Shown: positions 25,304 through 33,911, numbered from the stretch's first letter. The stretch is DNA of 64,000 nt from Streptomyces paradoxus (GCF_014202475.1 NZ_JACHGV010000012.1:124001-188000), one strand, 5' to 3'. Numbers and translations are program-made. The notes: generated by a model from the sequence alone, not told the origin.

Positions 25304-27355
25304 GTGTCCAAACTGACCGACGTGCCCAAACGGATCCTGATCGGGCGCGCACTGCGCAGCGACCGGCTGGGTGAAACGCTCCTGCCGAAGCGCATCGCAC
25401 TCCCCGTCTTCGCATCCGACCCGCTGTCCTCCGTGGCGTACGCGCCGGGCGAGGTCCTGTTGGTCCTGTCGATCGCGGGCGTGACGGCGTACCACTTCAG
25501 CCCCTGGATCGCCGTCGCGGTCGTCGTGCTGATGTTCACCGTGGTGGCGTCGTACCGGCAGAACGTGCACGCCTACCCCAGCGGCGGCGGCGACTACGAG
25601 GTGGCGACCACCAACCTCGGCCCCAAGGCCGGCCTCACCGTCGCCAGCGCGCTGCTCGTCGACTACGTCCTCACCGTGGCCGTGTCGATCTCCTCCGGCA
25701 TCGAGAACCTGGGCTCCGCGATCCCGTTCGTCGTCGAGCACAAAGTGCTGTGCGCGATCGGCGTGATCGTGCTGCTGACGCTGATGAACCTGCGCGGCGT
25801 GAAGGAGTCCGGCTCGCTGTTCGCGATCCCGACGTACGTCTTCGTCTTCGGCGTCTTCACCATGATCGCGTGGGGCGCCTTCCGCGGACTGGTCCTGGAC
25901 GACACCATGCGGGCGCCGACGGCGGACTACGTCATCAAGCCCGAGCACCAGGGGCTGGCCGGCTTCGCCCTGGTCTTCCTGCTGCTGCGCGCCTTCTCCT
26001 CCGGCTGCGCCGCCCTCACCGGCGTCGAGGCGATCTCCAACGGCGTCCCGGCCTTCCGCAAGCCCAAGTCGAAGAACGCCGCGACCACCCTCGCCATGAT
26101 GGGCCTGCTGGCCGTCACCATGTTCTGCGGCATCATCGCCCTGGCCGCCGCGACCGATGTCCGCATGGCCGAGAACCCGGCCAAGGATCTGGTCCACAAC
26201 GGTGTTCCGCTCGGCCCGGACTACGTCCAGAACCCGGTGATCTCCCAGGTCGCCGAGGCCGTCTTCGGCAAGGGCAGCTTCCTGTTCATCGTCCTGGCCG
26301 CGGCCACCGCGCTGGTGCTGTTCCTCGCCGCCAACACCGCCTACAACGGCTTCCCGCTGCTCGGCTCGATCCTCGCCCAGGACCGCTACCTGCCCCGCCA
26401 GCTGCACACCCGCGGCGACCGGCTGGCCTTCTCCAACGGCATCGTGCTCCTCGCCGGCGCCGCCGGACTGCTCGTCGGCATCTACGGCGCCGACTCCACC
26501 CGCCTGATCCAGCTCTACATCGTCGGCGTGTTCGTGTCCTTCACGCTCAGCCAGACCGGCATGGTCCGGCACTGGAACCGCCACCTGGCCACCGAGAAGG
26601 ACCAGGCCAAGCGCCGCCACATGATCCGCTCCCGCGCGATCAACGCCTTCGGTGCCTTCTTCACCGGCCTCGTGCTGGTCGTCGTCCTCCTCACCAAGTT
26701 CACGCACGGCGCCTGGGTCGCCCTGCTCGGAATGGTGATCTTCTACGCGACCATGACGGCCATCCGTAAGCACTACGACCGGGTCGCCGCCGAGATCGCC
26801 GCCCCCGAAGGCCCGAGCGACGACCTGGTACGGCCTTCCCGCGTCCACTCGGTGGTGCTGATCTCCAAGATCCACCGCCCCGCGCTGCGCGCCCTGGCCT
26901 ACGCCAAGCTGATGCGCTCGGACACCCTGGAGGCCCTCAGCGTCAACGTCGACCCGGCGGAGACCAAGGCCCTGCGCGAGGAGTGGGAACGGCGCGGCAT
27001 CGACGTACCGCTGAAGGTCCTGGACTCGCCCTACCGCGAGATCACGCGGCCGATCATCGAGTACGTCAAGAGCCTGCGCAAGGAGTCGCCGCGCGACGCG
27101 GTGTCCGTGATCATCCCCGAGTACGTCGTCGGCCACTGGTACGAGCATCTGCTGCACAACCAGAGCGCCCTGCGGCTGAAGGGCCGGCTGTTGTTCACGC
27201 CCGGGATCATGGTGACCTCGGTGCCGTACCAGCTGCAGTCCTCCGAGGCGGCCAAGCGGCGGGCCCGCAGGCAGCAGGACTGGAACGCGCCGGGCTCGGT
27301 GCGCCGGGGGCCGGCGCAGGTGCGGCCGAAGGAGTCCTCCGAGCCCAAGTCCTGA
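25304..27355 (+). CDS. APC superfamily permease, KimA/KUP-like (probable potassium or amino-acid transporter)
   Basis: A 683-residue membrane protein with about 12 transmembrane helices (residues ~50-490) and a ~190-residue cytoplasmic C-terminal domain with an adenine-nucleotide-binding-like fold (VVLISKIHRPALRALAYAK, then VSVIIPEYVV). The first-helix motif SDPLSSVAYAPGE closely resembles that of the K+ importer KimA of Bacillus, where such a C-terminal domain binds c-di-AMP. The gene neighbours two RCK proteins and kdpDE. Potassium transport is therefore likely, although APC proteins also move amino acids. The GTG at 25304 is preferred because it is leaderless with a -10 element. Confidence 0.85.
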   Translation: MSKLTDVPKRILIGRALRSDRLGETLLPKRIALPVFASDPLSSVAYAPGEVLLVLSIAGVTAYHFSPWIAVAVVVLMFTVVASYRQNVHAYPSGGGDYEVATTNLGPKAGLTVASALLVDYVLTVAVSISSGIENLGSAIPFVVEHKVLCAIGVIVLLTLMNLRGVKESGSLFAIPTYVFVFGVFTMIAWGAFRGLVLDDTMRAPTADYVIKPEHQGLAGFALVFLLLRAFSSGCAALTGVEAISNGVPAFRKPKSKNAATTLAMMGLLAVTMFCGIIALAAATDVRMAENPAKDLVHNGVPLGPDYVQNPVISQVAEAVFGKGSFLFIVLAAATALVLFLAANTAYNGFPLLGSILAQDRYLPRQLHTRGDRLAFSNGIVLLAGAAGLLVGIYGADSTRLIQLYIVGVFVSFTLSQTGMVRHWNRHLATEKDQAKRRHMIRSRAINAFGAFFTGLVLVVVLLTKFTHGAWVALLGMVIFYATMTAIRKHYDRVAAEIAAPEGPSDDLVRPSRVHSVVLISKIHRPALRALAYAKLMRSDTLEALSVNVDPAETKALREEWERRGIDVPLKVLDSPYREITRPIIEYVKSLRKESPRDAVSVIIPEYVVGHWYEHLLHNQSALRLKGRLLFTPGIMVTSVPYQLQSSEAAKRRARRQQDWNAPGSVRRGPAQVRPKESSEPKS

Positions 27356-27381
27356 CGGATTCCCGACGCGACGGCTCGTGT

Positions 27382-27434
27382 GAAACGGCCGGGCGGCAGC
27401 CACGTAGACTGGTGGGCTGTTGTCCGGCCGTTTC
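27382..27434 (+). terminator. Hairpin between the APC permease and TrmA-like genes
   Basis: GAAACGGCCGG (27382-27392) pairs with CCGGCCGTTTC (27424-27434); the intervening 31 bases can form an inner stem. It may terminate the permease transcript. A TAGACT element inside the loop could equally be a promoter -10 for the next gene. Confidence 0.5.
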
Positions 27435-27476
27435 CGTTCGGCCCTTCCCCCTCACGCGTTTTGGAGTCACCCCACC

Positions 27477-28805
27477 ATGCAGGCAGAACCGAGGAAGTCG
27501 CTGGTGGGGGAGGAGTACGAGGTCGAGGTCGGCCCCGTCGCCCACGGTGGTCACTGCATCGCCCGCACCTCCGAGGGCCAGGTGCTGTTCGTGCGGCACG
27601 CGCTGCCCGGTGAGCGGGTCGTGGCGCGGGTGACGGAGGGCGAGGAGGGCGCGCGGTTCCTGCGCGCCGACGCCGTGACCGTGCTCGACGCCTCCAAGGA
27701 CCGGATCGACGAGCCCTGCCCGTTCGCCGGCCCCGGCCGCTGCGGCGGCTGCGACTGGCAGCACGCCAAGCCGGGCGCGCAGCGGCGCCTGAAGGCCGAC
27801 GTCATCGCCGAACAGCTCCAGCACCTCGCCGGGCTCACCCCGGAGGAGGCCGGCTGGGACGGCACGGTGCTGCCCGCCGAGGGCGACAAGGTGCCCGCGG
27901 GGCAGGTTCCCGCCTGGCGCACCCGCGTCCAGTACGCCGTCACCGCCGACGGCCGGGCGGGCCTGCGCCGGCACCGCTCGCACGAGGTCGAGCCGATCGA
28001 CCACTGCATGATCGCCGCGGAGGGCGTCAGCGAGCTGGGCATCGAGAAGCGGGTCTGGACGGGCATGGACTCCGTCGAGGCGATCGCGGCGACGGGCTCC
28101 CAGGACCGCCAGGTGATCCTCACCCCGAAGCCGGGCGCGCGCCTCCCGCTGGTCGAACTCGACCGACCGGTCTCCGTCCTGCGCGTGGACGAGCGCTCCG
28201 GCGGTGTCCACCGCGTCCACGGCCGCCCCTTCGTCCGCGAACGCGCCGACGGCCGCACGCACCGGGTCGGCAACGGCGGCTTCTGGCAGGTTCACCCGAA
28301 GGCGGCCGACACGCTGGTGACGGCCGTGATGCAGGGCCTGCTCCCGCGCAAGGGCGACATGGCCCTCGACCTCTACTGCGGCGTCGGCCTCTTCGCCGGC
28401 GCCCTCGCCGACCGCGTCGGCGACCAGGGCGCGGTGCTCGGCATCGAGTCCGGCAAGCGCGCGGTGGAGGACGCACGGCACAACCTCGCGGACTTCGAGC
28501 GCGTGCGGATCGAGCAGGGCAAGGTCGAGAGCGTGCTGCCGCGCACGGGTATCTCGGAGGTCGACCTGATCGTCCTGGACCCGCCGCGGGCGGGGGCGGG
28601 CCGGAAGACGGTTCAGCACCTGGCCTCGCTGGGCGCGCGGCGGATCGCGTATGTGGCGTGTGATCCGGCCGCGTTGGCGCGGGACTTGGGGTATTTCCGG
28701 GACGGTGGGTATCGGGTGCGGACGCTTCGGGCGTTCGATCTGTTTCCGATGACGCATCACGTGGAGTGCGTGGCTATTCTTGAGCCTGCCCAAAAAGGGC
28801 TGTGA
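27477..28805 (+). CDS. TrmA/RlmD-type class I SAM-dependent RNA methyltransferase
   Basis: A 442-residue RNA uracil-5-methyltransferase family protein. It has an N-terminal TRAM domain (about 8-65), an Fe-S cysteine cluster (CPF, then CGGC within residues ~78-92), the SAM-binding motif DLYCGVGLFAGALA, the DPPRAG motif and the catalytic cysteine in YVACDPAAL. It methylates U in tRNA or 23S rRNA; which RNA cannot be read from sequence. ATG 27477 is preceded by GGAG; a GTG at 27420 would add a non-conserved leader. The last ~60 bases are duplicated 1.1 kb downstream. This is the last gene of the conserved block. Confidence 0.9.
   Translation: MQAEPRKSLVGEEYEVEVGPVAHGGHCIARTSEGQVLFVRHALPGERVVARVTEGEEGARFLRADAVTVLDASKDRIDEPCPFAGPGRCGGCDWQHAKPGAQRRLKADVIAEQLQHLAGLTPEEAGWDGTVLPAEGDKVPAGQVPAWRTRVQYAVTADGRAGLRRHRSHEVEPIDHCMIAAEGVSELGIEKRVWTGMDSVEAIAATGSQDRQVILTPKPGARLPLVELDRPVSVLRVDERSGGVHRVHGRPFVRERADGRTHRVGNGGFWQVHPKAADTLVTAVMQGLLPRKGDMALDLYCGVGLFAGALADRVGDQGAVLGIESGKRAVEDARHNLADFERVRIEQGKVESVLPRTGISEVDLIVLDPPRAGAGRKTVQHLASLGARRIAYVACDPAALARDLGYFRDGGYRVRTLRAFDLFPMTHHVECVAILEPAQKGL
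28741..28804 (+). repeat. Direct repeat copy 1: 3' end of the TrmA-like gene
   Basis: These 64 bases are the last codons of the methyltransferase gene and recur at 29851-29914 with 58 of 64 positions identical by hand count. Sequence similarity begins abruptly at TGTTTCCGAT and stops after GGGCTGTG. A repeat of a gene 3' end is the classic footprint of site-specific integration or of a partial duplication. Confidence 0.8.
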
Positions 28806-29803
28806 CCTGCGGTTTCACCAGGTTGCGCGAGACGCCCCCGACCGCCCCCTGGTGGCCGGGGAACCGACTGCGGGTGTGTGACCGCGGGAGTGCGCGCTTC
28901 CTCGCGGACACCACGGGAGCGGGCAGGGCGGACATCGTGGGGCTCAAACCCGCGAAGGGCGCCGTGACCGCGTCCAGCAGAGGCGACGGTACGTTCGACG
29001 ACGACGAACGCGTTCTGCACCCGCCCACGCCCACCCCGAACCCGGCGGACCTGTGGACCCTCGCGGACATGACGGGCGACGGCAAGCCAGATGCCGTCCT
29101 GCTGTGCGCCGACGGTGTCCGGGTGTCCTCTCAGGACGGCAGCGGGATGTTCGCGCCAGCGGGCGGGTGGCTCGCCGAGAAGCATCCACGTTTCCTCGTC
29201 GACACCACCGGCGACGGACGCGCCGACATCGTCGGCTGCCACGACGACGGCGTGTGGATCTCGCTCCAGGACGAGGCCGGCACCTTCGCCGAACCGCTGT
29301 ACGTCCTGGACGACTTCGGGACCGACCAGGGGTGGACCTCGGTCGAGGAGCACCCCCGGTTCCTCCTCCGTACCGTCAGGGACGGGCAGATGGACCTCAT
29401 CGGGTTCGGCCCACAGGGCGTCGTCGTCTCGCGGGGACGCGGTGACGGCACGTTCGCGCCCTCGCAGCTCGTCCTGAACGACTTCGGGCACGCCCAGTGC
29501 TGGACGGGCGGCAAGCACCTCCGGTTCCTCACCGACGTCACCGGCGACGGCAACCCGGACATCGTCGGCTTCGGCGACGCAGGAGGCTGGGTGTCGCACA
29601 ACCGCGGCGACGGCCGGTTCGACCAGGCTCAACTGGTGTGCCGGGGCTTCGGGTACGACGACGACGCAGGCGCCTGGCGAGTCGACCGCCACCCTCGCTT
29701 CCTCGCCGACATCACCGGCGACGGACGCGTCGACATCGTCGGCTTCGGCGGCCCAGGCGTGTACGTGGCCCGCAACCTCTTCCGCCGGTTCAGGACCCGA
29801 TAG
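28802..29803 (+). CDS. VCBS/FG-GAP repeat protein (possibly 5'-truncated)
   Basis: A 333-residue protein made of six tandem units of about 50 residues, each with a core like FLADTTGDGRADIVGF. The DxTGDGxxD loops are typical calcium-binding VCBS/FG-GAP blades, so it should fold as a beta-propeller. There is no signal peptide and no enzymatic domain, although most relatives are secreted. That, and a start codon overlapping the upstream stop with only a poor ribosome binding site, suggests a gene that lost its 5' part. It lies between the two 64-bp repeats. Its role is unknown; propellers of this type bind ligands or proteins. Confidence 0.7.
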   Translation: MTCGFTRLRETPPTAPWWPGNRLRVCDRGSARFLADTTGAGRADIVGLKPAKGAVTASSRGDGTFDDDERVLHPPTPTPNPADLWTLADMTGDGKPDAVLLCADGVRVSSQDGSGMFAPAGGWLAEKHPRFLVDTTGDGRADIVGCHDDGVWISLQDEAGTFAEPLYVLDDFGTDQGWTSVEEHPRFLLRTVRDGQMDLIGFGPQGVVVSRGRGDGTFAPSQLVLNDFGHAQCWTGGKHLRFLTDVTGDGNPDIVGFGDAGGWVSHNRGDGRFDQAQLVCRGFGYDDDAGAWRVDRHPRFLADITGDGRVDIVGFGGPGVYVARNLFRRFRTR

Positions 29804-29850
29804 CCACCCGGCCCTGACCTGGCCCTTTGGGTGACTCCTCCAAGCCGACA

Positions 29851-29914
29851 TGTTTCCGATGACGTCGCACGTGGAGTGCGCGGCGATTCTTGAGCCTGCC
29901 CAAGAAGGGCTGTG
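29851..29914 (+). repeat. Direct repeat copy 2: displaced 3' end of the TrmA-like gene
   Basis: It matches 28741-28804 at 58 of 64 bases. Read in the gene frame it gives FPMTSHVECAAILEPAQ, but the stop codon is replaced by TGG and the frame runs on about 30 codons. The six differences include some that change the amino acid, consistent with release from selection. No integrase gene is next to it. Confidence 0.8.
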
Positions 29915-30298
29915 GCGCGGGCAGTCTCGGCGACCGATGCGCTCGGCGAGTCGCGGCCGCCCTTTGGCGACCCGGGACAACTCTCGGGGGTGGACGGCCG
30001 TATGAGTCGATGAGCTGACGAGCATGCCGTGAGCCAGGAAGGGCCGTGGGCTCATGGACATCGGCCCTCAGCGGCAGGTGAACGGCCTCACGGGCATCCA
30101 GTCGGCCCGGACGAACTCGCGGGGCGGGGCTCTGATCGCCCGGGATCGACGCCACCATCCGCGAGGAACGTGATGGACAGGCCGAAGGGAGCCACGCCGC
30201 TTGCGCTTGCGTCGAGAAACCGATCAGTTTACGGTGGTGAAACTGTTCGGTTTCCCGCCGTGAAGGCGAGCCTCGAGCCCGAATCCCCAGGAGTACGG
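29915..30298. promoter_or_regulatory. Regulatory region with a double TetR-type operator (30217-30253)
   Basis: Up to about 30210 I see no gene. AAACCGATCAGTTT (30217-30230) and AAACTGTTCGGTTT (30240-30253) are two imperfect palindromes 23 bp apart, matching the perfect palindrome AAACCGATCGGTTT seen at 33945 and 33969. They lie 45-80 bp upstream of the Fe-S protein gene, where a TetR-family repressor would block transcription. AGGAG at 30288-30292 is the ribosome binding site for the next gene. Confidence 0.65.
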
Positions 30299-31429
30299 AT
30301 GACTGCCGCGCGCGACGCCGAGGGGCACCAGACGACCCCGGCCCCCAGGCTTCCGGCGAAGCTGGCCGCCCACCCCTCGGTACAGGCTGTACTCGCCCGG
30401 CGCAGAGCAGGTGACGCGGTGAACCCGCCGGCGGTGATCGACGCGGACTGGCTGCGCGAGTTGTGTCTGGCCGCCGGTGCGGACGACGCGGCGGCGGTCA
30501 GTCTGGACCACCCGGACCTGGTTGGCGAGCGTGAGTACGTACAGTCCGCGCTGCCCGGCACCCGCACCCTGATCGCGATGGCGGTCCGGATGAACCGCGA
30601 CAACTGCCGCTCCCCGGCCCGCAGCGTGGCCAACCAGGAGTTCCACCAGGCCGACGAGCAGGCCAACCACGCCGCCCGCACGGTCACCCAGGCACTCCAG
30701 GACGCCGGCTACCGCGCGCTCAATCCGTCCGTCGGCTTCCCCCAGGAGATGGACCGCTTCCCCAGCGAGCGGATCTGGGTGGTGGCGCACAAGACGGTCG
30801 CGGTGGCCGCCGGGCTCGGCGTGATGGGCCTGCACCGCAACGTCATCCACCCGAGGTTCGGCAGCTTCGTCCTGCTGGTCACCGTCCTGGTGGACGCGGA
30901 GGTCAGCGCGTACGGGCAGGCGCTGGACTACAACCCCTGCATCGACTGCAAGTTGTGCGTCGCCGCCTGCCCGGTCGGCGCCATCGCCAAGGACGGCGCC
31001 TTCGACGCGCTGGCCTGCACGTCGCACAACTACCGCGAGTTCATGAGCGGGTTCACCGACTGGGCGCAGACGGTGGCCGACAGCGAGGACGCCGCCGACT
31101 ACCGCTCCCGCGTCACCGACTCCGAGAGCGCCTCCATGTGGCAGAGCCTGAGCTCACCTCCCGGCTACAAGTCCGGCTACTGCCTGGCCGTCTGCCCCGC
31201 CGGCGAGGACGTCCTGGGCCCGTACCTGGACGACCGCAAGACGTTCATGGACACCGTGCTGCGACCGCTCCAGGGCAAGAAGGAAACCCTGTACGTCCTA
31301 CCGGGCTCCCACGCGCAGGAGTACGCCCTGCGCCGCTTCCCCCACAAGCCCGTCAAGGAAGTCACCGGCGGCTGGCAGCCCCCGGCGAAACGCTCCACGT
31401 CCCCCGACCGAGAGACACGTACGTCATGA
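30299..31429 (+). CDS. 4Fe-4S double-cluster oxidoreductase, QueG/reductive-dehalogenase-like
   Basis: A 376-residue protein with a ferredoxin-like module: CIDCKLCVAACPVGA (about residues 217-231), then a further Cys in ACTSHN and CLAVCPAG near residue 298, enough ligands for two [4Fe-4S] clusters. The N-terminal two thirds resembles the corrinoid-binding part of epoxyqueuosine reductase and reductive dehalogenases. It lacks the HEAT repeats of QueG and is probably a different enzyme, so no substrate is proposed. ATG 30299 has AGGAG 6 bases upstream; an open frame to 30029 is not credible. It overlaps the next gene by 4 bases and lies under TetR operators. Confidence 0.75.
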   Translation: MTAARDAEGHQTTPAPRLPAKLAAHPSVQAVLARRRAGDAVNPPAVIDADWLRELCLAAGADDAAAVSLDHPDLVGEREYVQSALPGTRTLIAMAVRMNRDNCRSPARSVANQEFHQADEQANHAARTVTQALQDAGYRALNPSVGFPQEMDRFPSERIWVVAHKTVAVAAGLGVMGLHRNVIHPRFGSFVLLVTVLVDAEVSAYGQALDYNPCIDCKLCVAACPVGAIAKDGAFDALACTSHNYREFMSGFTDWAQTVADSEDAADYRSRVTDSESASMWQSLSSPPGYKSGYCLAVCPAGEDVLGPYLDDRKTFMDTVLRPLQGKKETLYVLPGSHAQEYALRRFPHKPVKEVTGGWQPPAKRSTSPDRETRTS

Positions 31430-32724
31430 CTGGCATTCCCCCCTTCCGCGTCCTGCGTGCCAAGCCGCTGTGGATAGCCAACGGCGTCATCACGGGCGTA
31501 CTCGCGCTGTTGTTCGCCGTGTTCTACGTCGGCGCCAACGTCGATCCGGCCGACCACCTGACCAAACTGCCCGTCGGGCTGGTCGACGCCGACAAGGGAG
31601 CGGCCGTCGGCGGCGAGCAGGTCGACCTCGGGGCCCGGATCACAGAGTCGATCAAGAAGTCGACCGCGGGCGGGGACAGGATCGACTGGAAGGTGATGGA
31701 CGAGAAGGAGATGAAGGAGGAACTCGGCAAGGGCAAGCTGTTCGGCGCGCTCGTCGTCCCGGCCGGCTTCACGTCCTCCGCCACCGCACTGACCGCCACC
31801 GAACCCACCGCAACCCCGGCCCGCCCGGCACTGACGGTGCTGACCAACCAGTCCGCCGGCAGCATCGGCTCCGGCCTGGCCCGGACGGCGACGACCCGGG
31901 CAGCCGAGAACGCCTCGCTCCAGCTGGGCAAGGAGCTGACCGCCCGGATCGGGGCCGCGCAGGCGAAGCTGCCGGCAGCGGCACGCGTCCTGCTCGCCGA
32001 CCCGGCCGCCGTCACGGTCGAGGACGGCCACCCCCTCGACCCGCACAGCGGCCTGGGCCTGACCGCGTTCTACTACGCACTCACGCTCGTGGTCGTCGGC
32101 ATGCTCTCCGCCAACGTCATCAGCGGCCAGGTCGACCACGCCCTCGGCTACACCCACAACGACATGGGACCGCTGCGCCTGCACCGCCCGCTGATCCGGA
32201 CGACCCGGGTGCAGACCCTCGCCATCAGCGGCACCCTCATGACCGGCCTGTCCCTGCTGATGGGCACCCTGGTCATGGCCGGCGCGGTCGGCATCATGGG
32301 CATGGACGCCTCCCACCTGCCCCTGCTGTGGCTGTACTCGGTGTGCGCCATCGCTGTCACCGGGATCGGCGCGCTCACCCTCCTCGCGGTCTTCGGCACG
32401 CCAGGCATGCTGGTGGTCACGCTGGTCTTCATCGGGATGGCGGTACCCACGGCCGGCGCCACCACCCCCATCGAGGCACTGCCCGGCTTCTACCGCTTCC
32501 TCGCGGAGTTCGAGCCGCTGCGGCAGATCACCGGCGGCATCAGGTCGATCCTCTACTACGACGCCCAGGGCGACGCGGGTCTGACGCGGGGCTGGGTGAT
32601 GATGGCGGCCGGACTTTCGGCAGCCGGCCTGTTCGGCTTCGGCGTACTGGGGTGGTACGACCGCAAGGGGCTGCACCGCATCCCGGCGGAGACGACGCCC
32701 GGCAAGACCGTGGTCCCGGCGTAG
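31426..32724 (+). CDS. DUF3533 / YhgE-Pip-like membrane protein
   Basis: A 432-residue membrane protein: one N-terminal transmembrane helix (about 15-38), a large extracytoplasmic domain (about 40-215, including the GALVVPAGFTSSA element typical of this family), and five or six helices between residues 218 and 420. The layout is that of ABC-2-type permease-like proteins annotated DUF3533 or YhgE/Pip, often drug- or stress-related. There is no ATPase gene nearby. It is translationally coupled to the Fe-S protein gene (ATGA overlap). Regulation by the flanking TetR operators is likely. Confidence 0.78.
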   Translation: MTGIPPFRVLRAKPLWIANGVITGVLALLFAVFYVGANVDPADHLTKLPVGLVDADKGAAVGGEQVDLGARITESIKKSTAGGDRIDWKVMDEKEMKEELGKGKLFGALVVPAGFTSSATALTATEPTATPARPALTVLTNQSAGSIGSGLARTATTRAAENASLQLGKELTARIGAAQAKLPAAARVLLADPAAVTVEDGHPLDPHSGLGLTAFYYALTLVVVGMLSANVISGQVDHALGYTHNDMGPLRLHRPLIRTTRVQTLAISGTLMTGLSLLMGTLVMAGAVGIMGMDASHLPLLWLYSVCAIAVTGIGALTLLAVFGTPGMLVVTLVFIGMAVPTAGATTPIEALPGFYRFLAEFEPLRQITGGIRSILYYDAQGDAGLTRGWVMMAAGLSAAGLFGFGVLGWYDRKGLHRIPAETTPGKTVVPA

Positions 32725-32743
32725 CGGCAGGTCACCAGGCCCC

Positions 32744-32763
32744 TGAAAACCGATCGGTTTTCA
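32744..32763. promoter_or_regulatory. TetR-type operator: 20-bp perfect palindrome
   Basis: A palindrome with core AAAACCGATCGGTTTT, perfect over 20 bp, lies 29 bp upstream of the TetR gene start at 32793. Its core matches the operators at 30217 and 33945-33982. It probably mediates autoregulation. Confidence 0.75.
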
Positions 32764-32792
32764 TTTTGTCCGCTTCGGGTTAACCTCTCGGT

Positions 32793-33362
32793 ATGACCAC
32801 CGAAGTGAAGCCGAGTTCCAGGGAGCGGTTGCTGGAGGCGGCGGCCACGCTCACCTACCGGGACGGCGTCGGTATCGGCGTCGAAGCGCTGTGCAAGGCG
32901 GCGGGGGTGTCGAAGCGCTCCATGTACCAGCTGTTCGAGAGCAAGGACGAACTGCTGGCGGCGAGCCTGGAGCAGCGTACTTCCGCCTACGTGGCCATGC
33001 TCCTGCCGGCGACGGACGATGGCCGTTCACCCCGCGAGCGGATCCTGCACGTCTTCGAGCAGGTGGAATCACAGGCGAGCGCGCCCGAGTTCCACGGCTG
33101 CCCGTACCTGGCCGTGCAGATCGAACTCAAGGACCAGAGTCACCCCGCGAGCCGGGTCGCCCATCAGGTCAAGGCGAACCTGACCACCTTCTTCCGCGCC
33201 GAGGCCGAACAGGGCGGGGCGAGCGATCCCGGTCTGCTGGCCCGGCAGCTCAGCCTGGTCTTCGACGGCGCCAGTGCCCGCGCGGGAATCCAGGCCGACA
33301 GCCTGACCGGGCTCATCGCACCCACGGTGACCACTCTGCTCGACGCGGCAGGCGTGCGCTGA
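32793..33362 (+). CDS. TetR/AcrR family regulator (TetR-1)
   Basis: A 189-residue regulator. The helix-turn-helix is at about residues 27-52 (GVEALCKAAGVSKRSMYQLFESKDEL). The C-terminal ligand domain contains EFHGCPYLAVQIELKDQSHPA, a pattern typical of the TetR subfamily with a conserved cysteine after the hydrophobic helix. A matching palindrome sits in its own promoter. It is convergent with the second TetR gene, 24 bp apart. Its ligand is unknown. Confidence 0.88.
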   Translation: MTTEVKPSSRERLLEAAATLTYRDGVGIGVEALCKAAGVSKRSMYQLFESKDELLAASLEQRTSAYVAMLLPATDDGRSPRERILHVFEQVESQASAPEFHGCPYLAVQIELKDQSHPASRVAHQVKANLTTFFRAEAEQGGASDPGLLARQLSLVFDGASARAGIQADSLTGLIAPTVTTLLDAAGVR

Positions 33363-33386
33363 CGCGTCGCCCGTCCAGAACAATGC

Positions 33387-33911
33387 TCACCGCCCGGCAC
33401 TCGCGGGAAGCCCGATAGCCGTAAGCGTGTTGCCGAGCATGCCGCACGCGAAGAAGCTTGCCGTCTCGTCGGCATCGGCGCCCAGCGACAGGTGCACGGT
33501 TTCCCAGATCCTCATCCAGCCGGCCCGGACGACCTCGCCGATCAGGTCATCACCTTGCGCCTCGGCGGCCGCCACGGCGGCGTATCCCTGCATCTGCATC
33601 AGGAGCGTTTCGGGGCACGTCGACATCAGATGCGCGTAAGCGCCCGTCATGGCCCGCAGGGCCTGCCCGCCGCCCTCCATCCCGTCGTCCGCCCTCTCGA
33701 AAGCCAGGCGGGTGTCGTCCATGCTCCGCATCAAAGCGGCGACGAAGATCGCCTTCTTGTCCGGGAAGAGCCGGAAGAGATACGGCTGCGTGACGCCGAC
33801 CCGCTTGGCGATCGCCGCGGTGGAGGTGCCGTGGTAGCCCGTACGCGCGAACTCGGCGATCGCCGCGCGAATGACGCTCTCACGCCTCTTCTGTGCACTC
33901 ATCCTGTCCAC
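33387..33911 (-). CDS. TetR/AcrR family regulator (TetR-2)
   Basis: A 174-residue regulator with helix-turn-helix TAAIAKRVGVTQPYLFRLFPDKKAIF at about residues 31-56 and a compact C-terminal ligand domain. The GTG at 33911 has GGGAG 9 bases upstream; an ATG at 33902 is possible. It is divergent from the SDR gene, and two perfect operators (33945-33982) lie between them, so it is the most likely repressor of both. Whether TetR-1, TetR-2 or both bind these sites is not decidable from sequence. Confidence 0.87.
   Translation of the reverse strand: MDRMSAQKRRESVIRAAIAEFARTGYHGTSTAAIAKRVGVTQPYLFRLFPDKKAIFVAALMRSMDDTRLAFERADDGMEGGGQALRAMTGAYAHLMSTCPETLLMQMQGYAAVAAAEAQGDDLIGEVVRAGWMRIWETVHLSLGADADETASFFACGMLGNTLTAIGLPASAGR

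Noticed and set aside
30299-31429. Annotation as epoxyqueuosine reductase QueG
   Set aside because: The cysteine pattern fits, but the protein lacks the usual C-terminal HEAT-like domain and sits in a TetR-controlled accessory operon.
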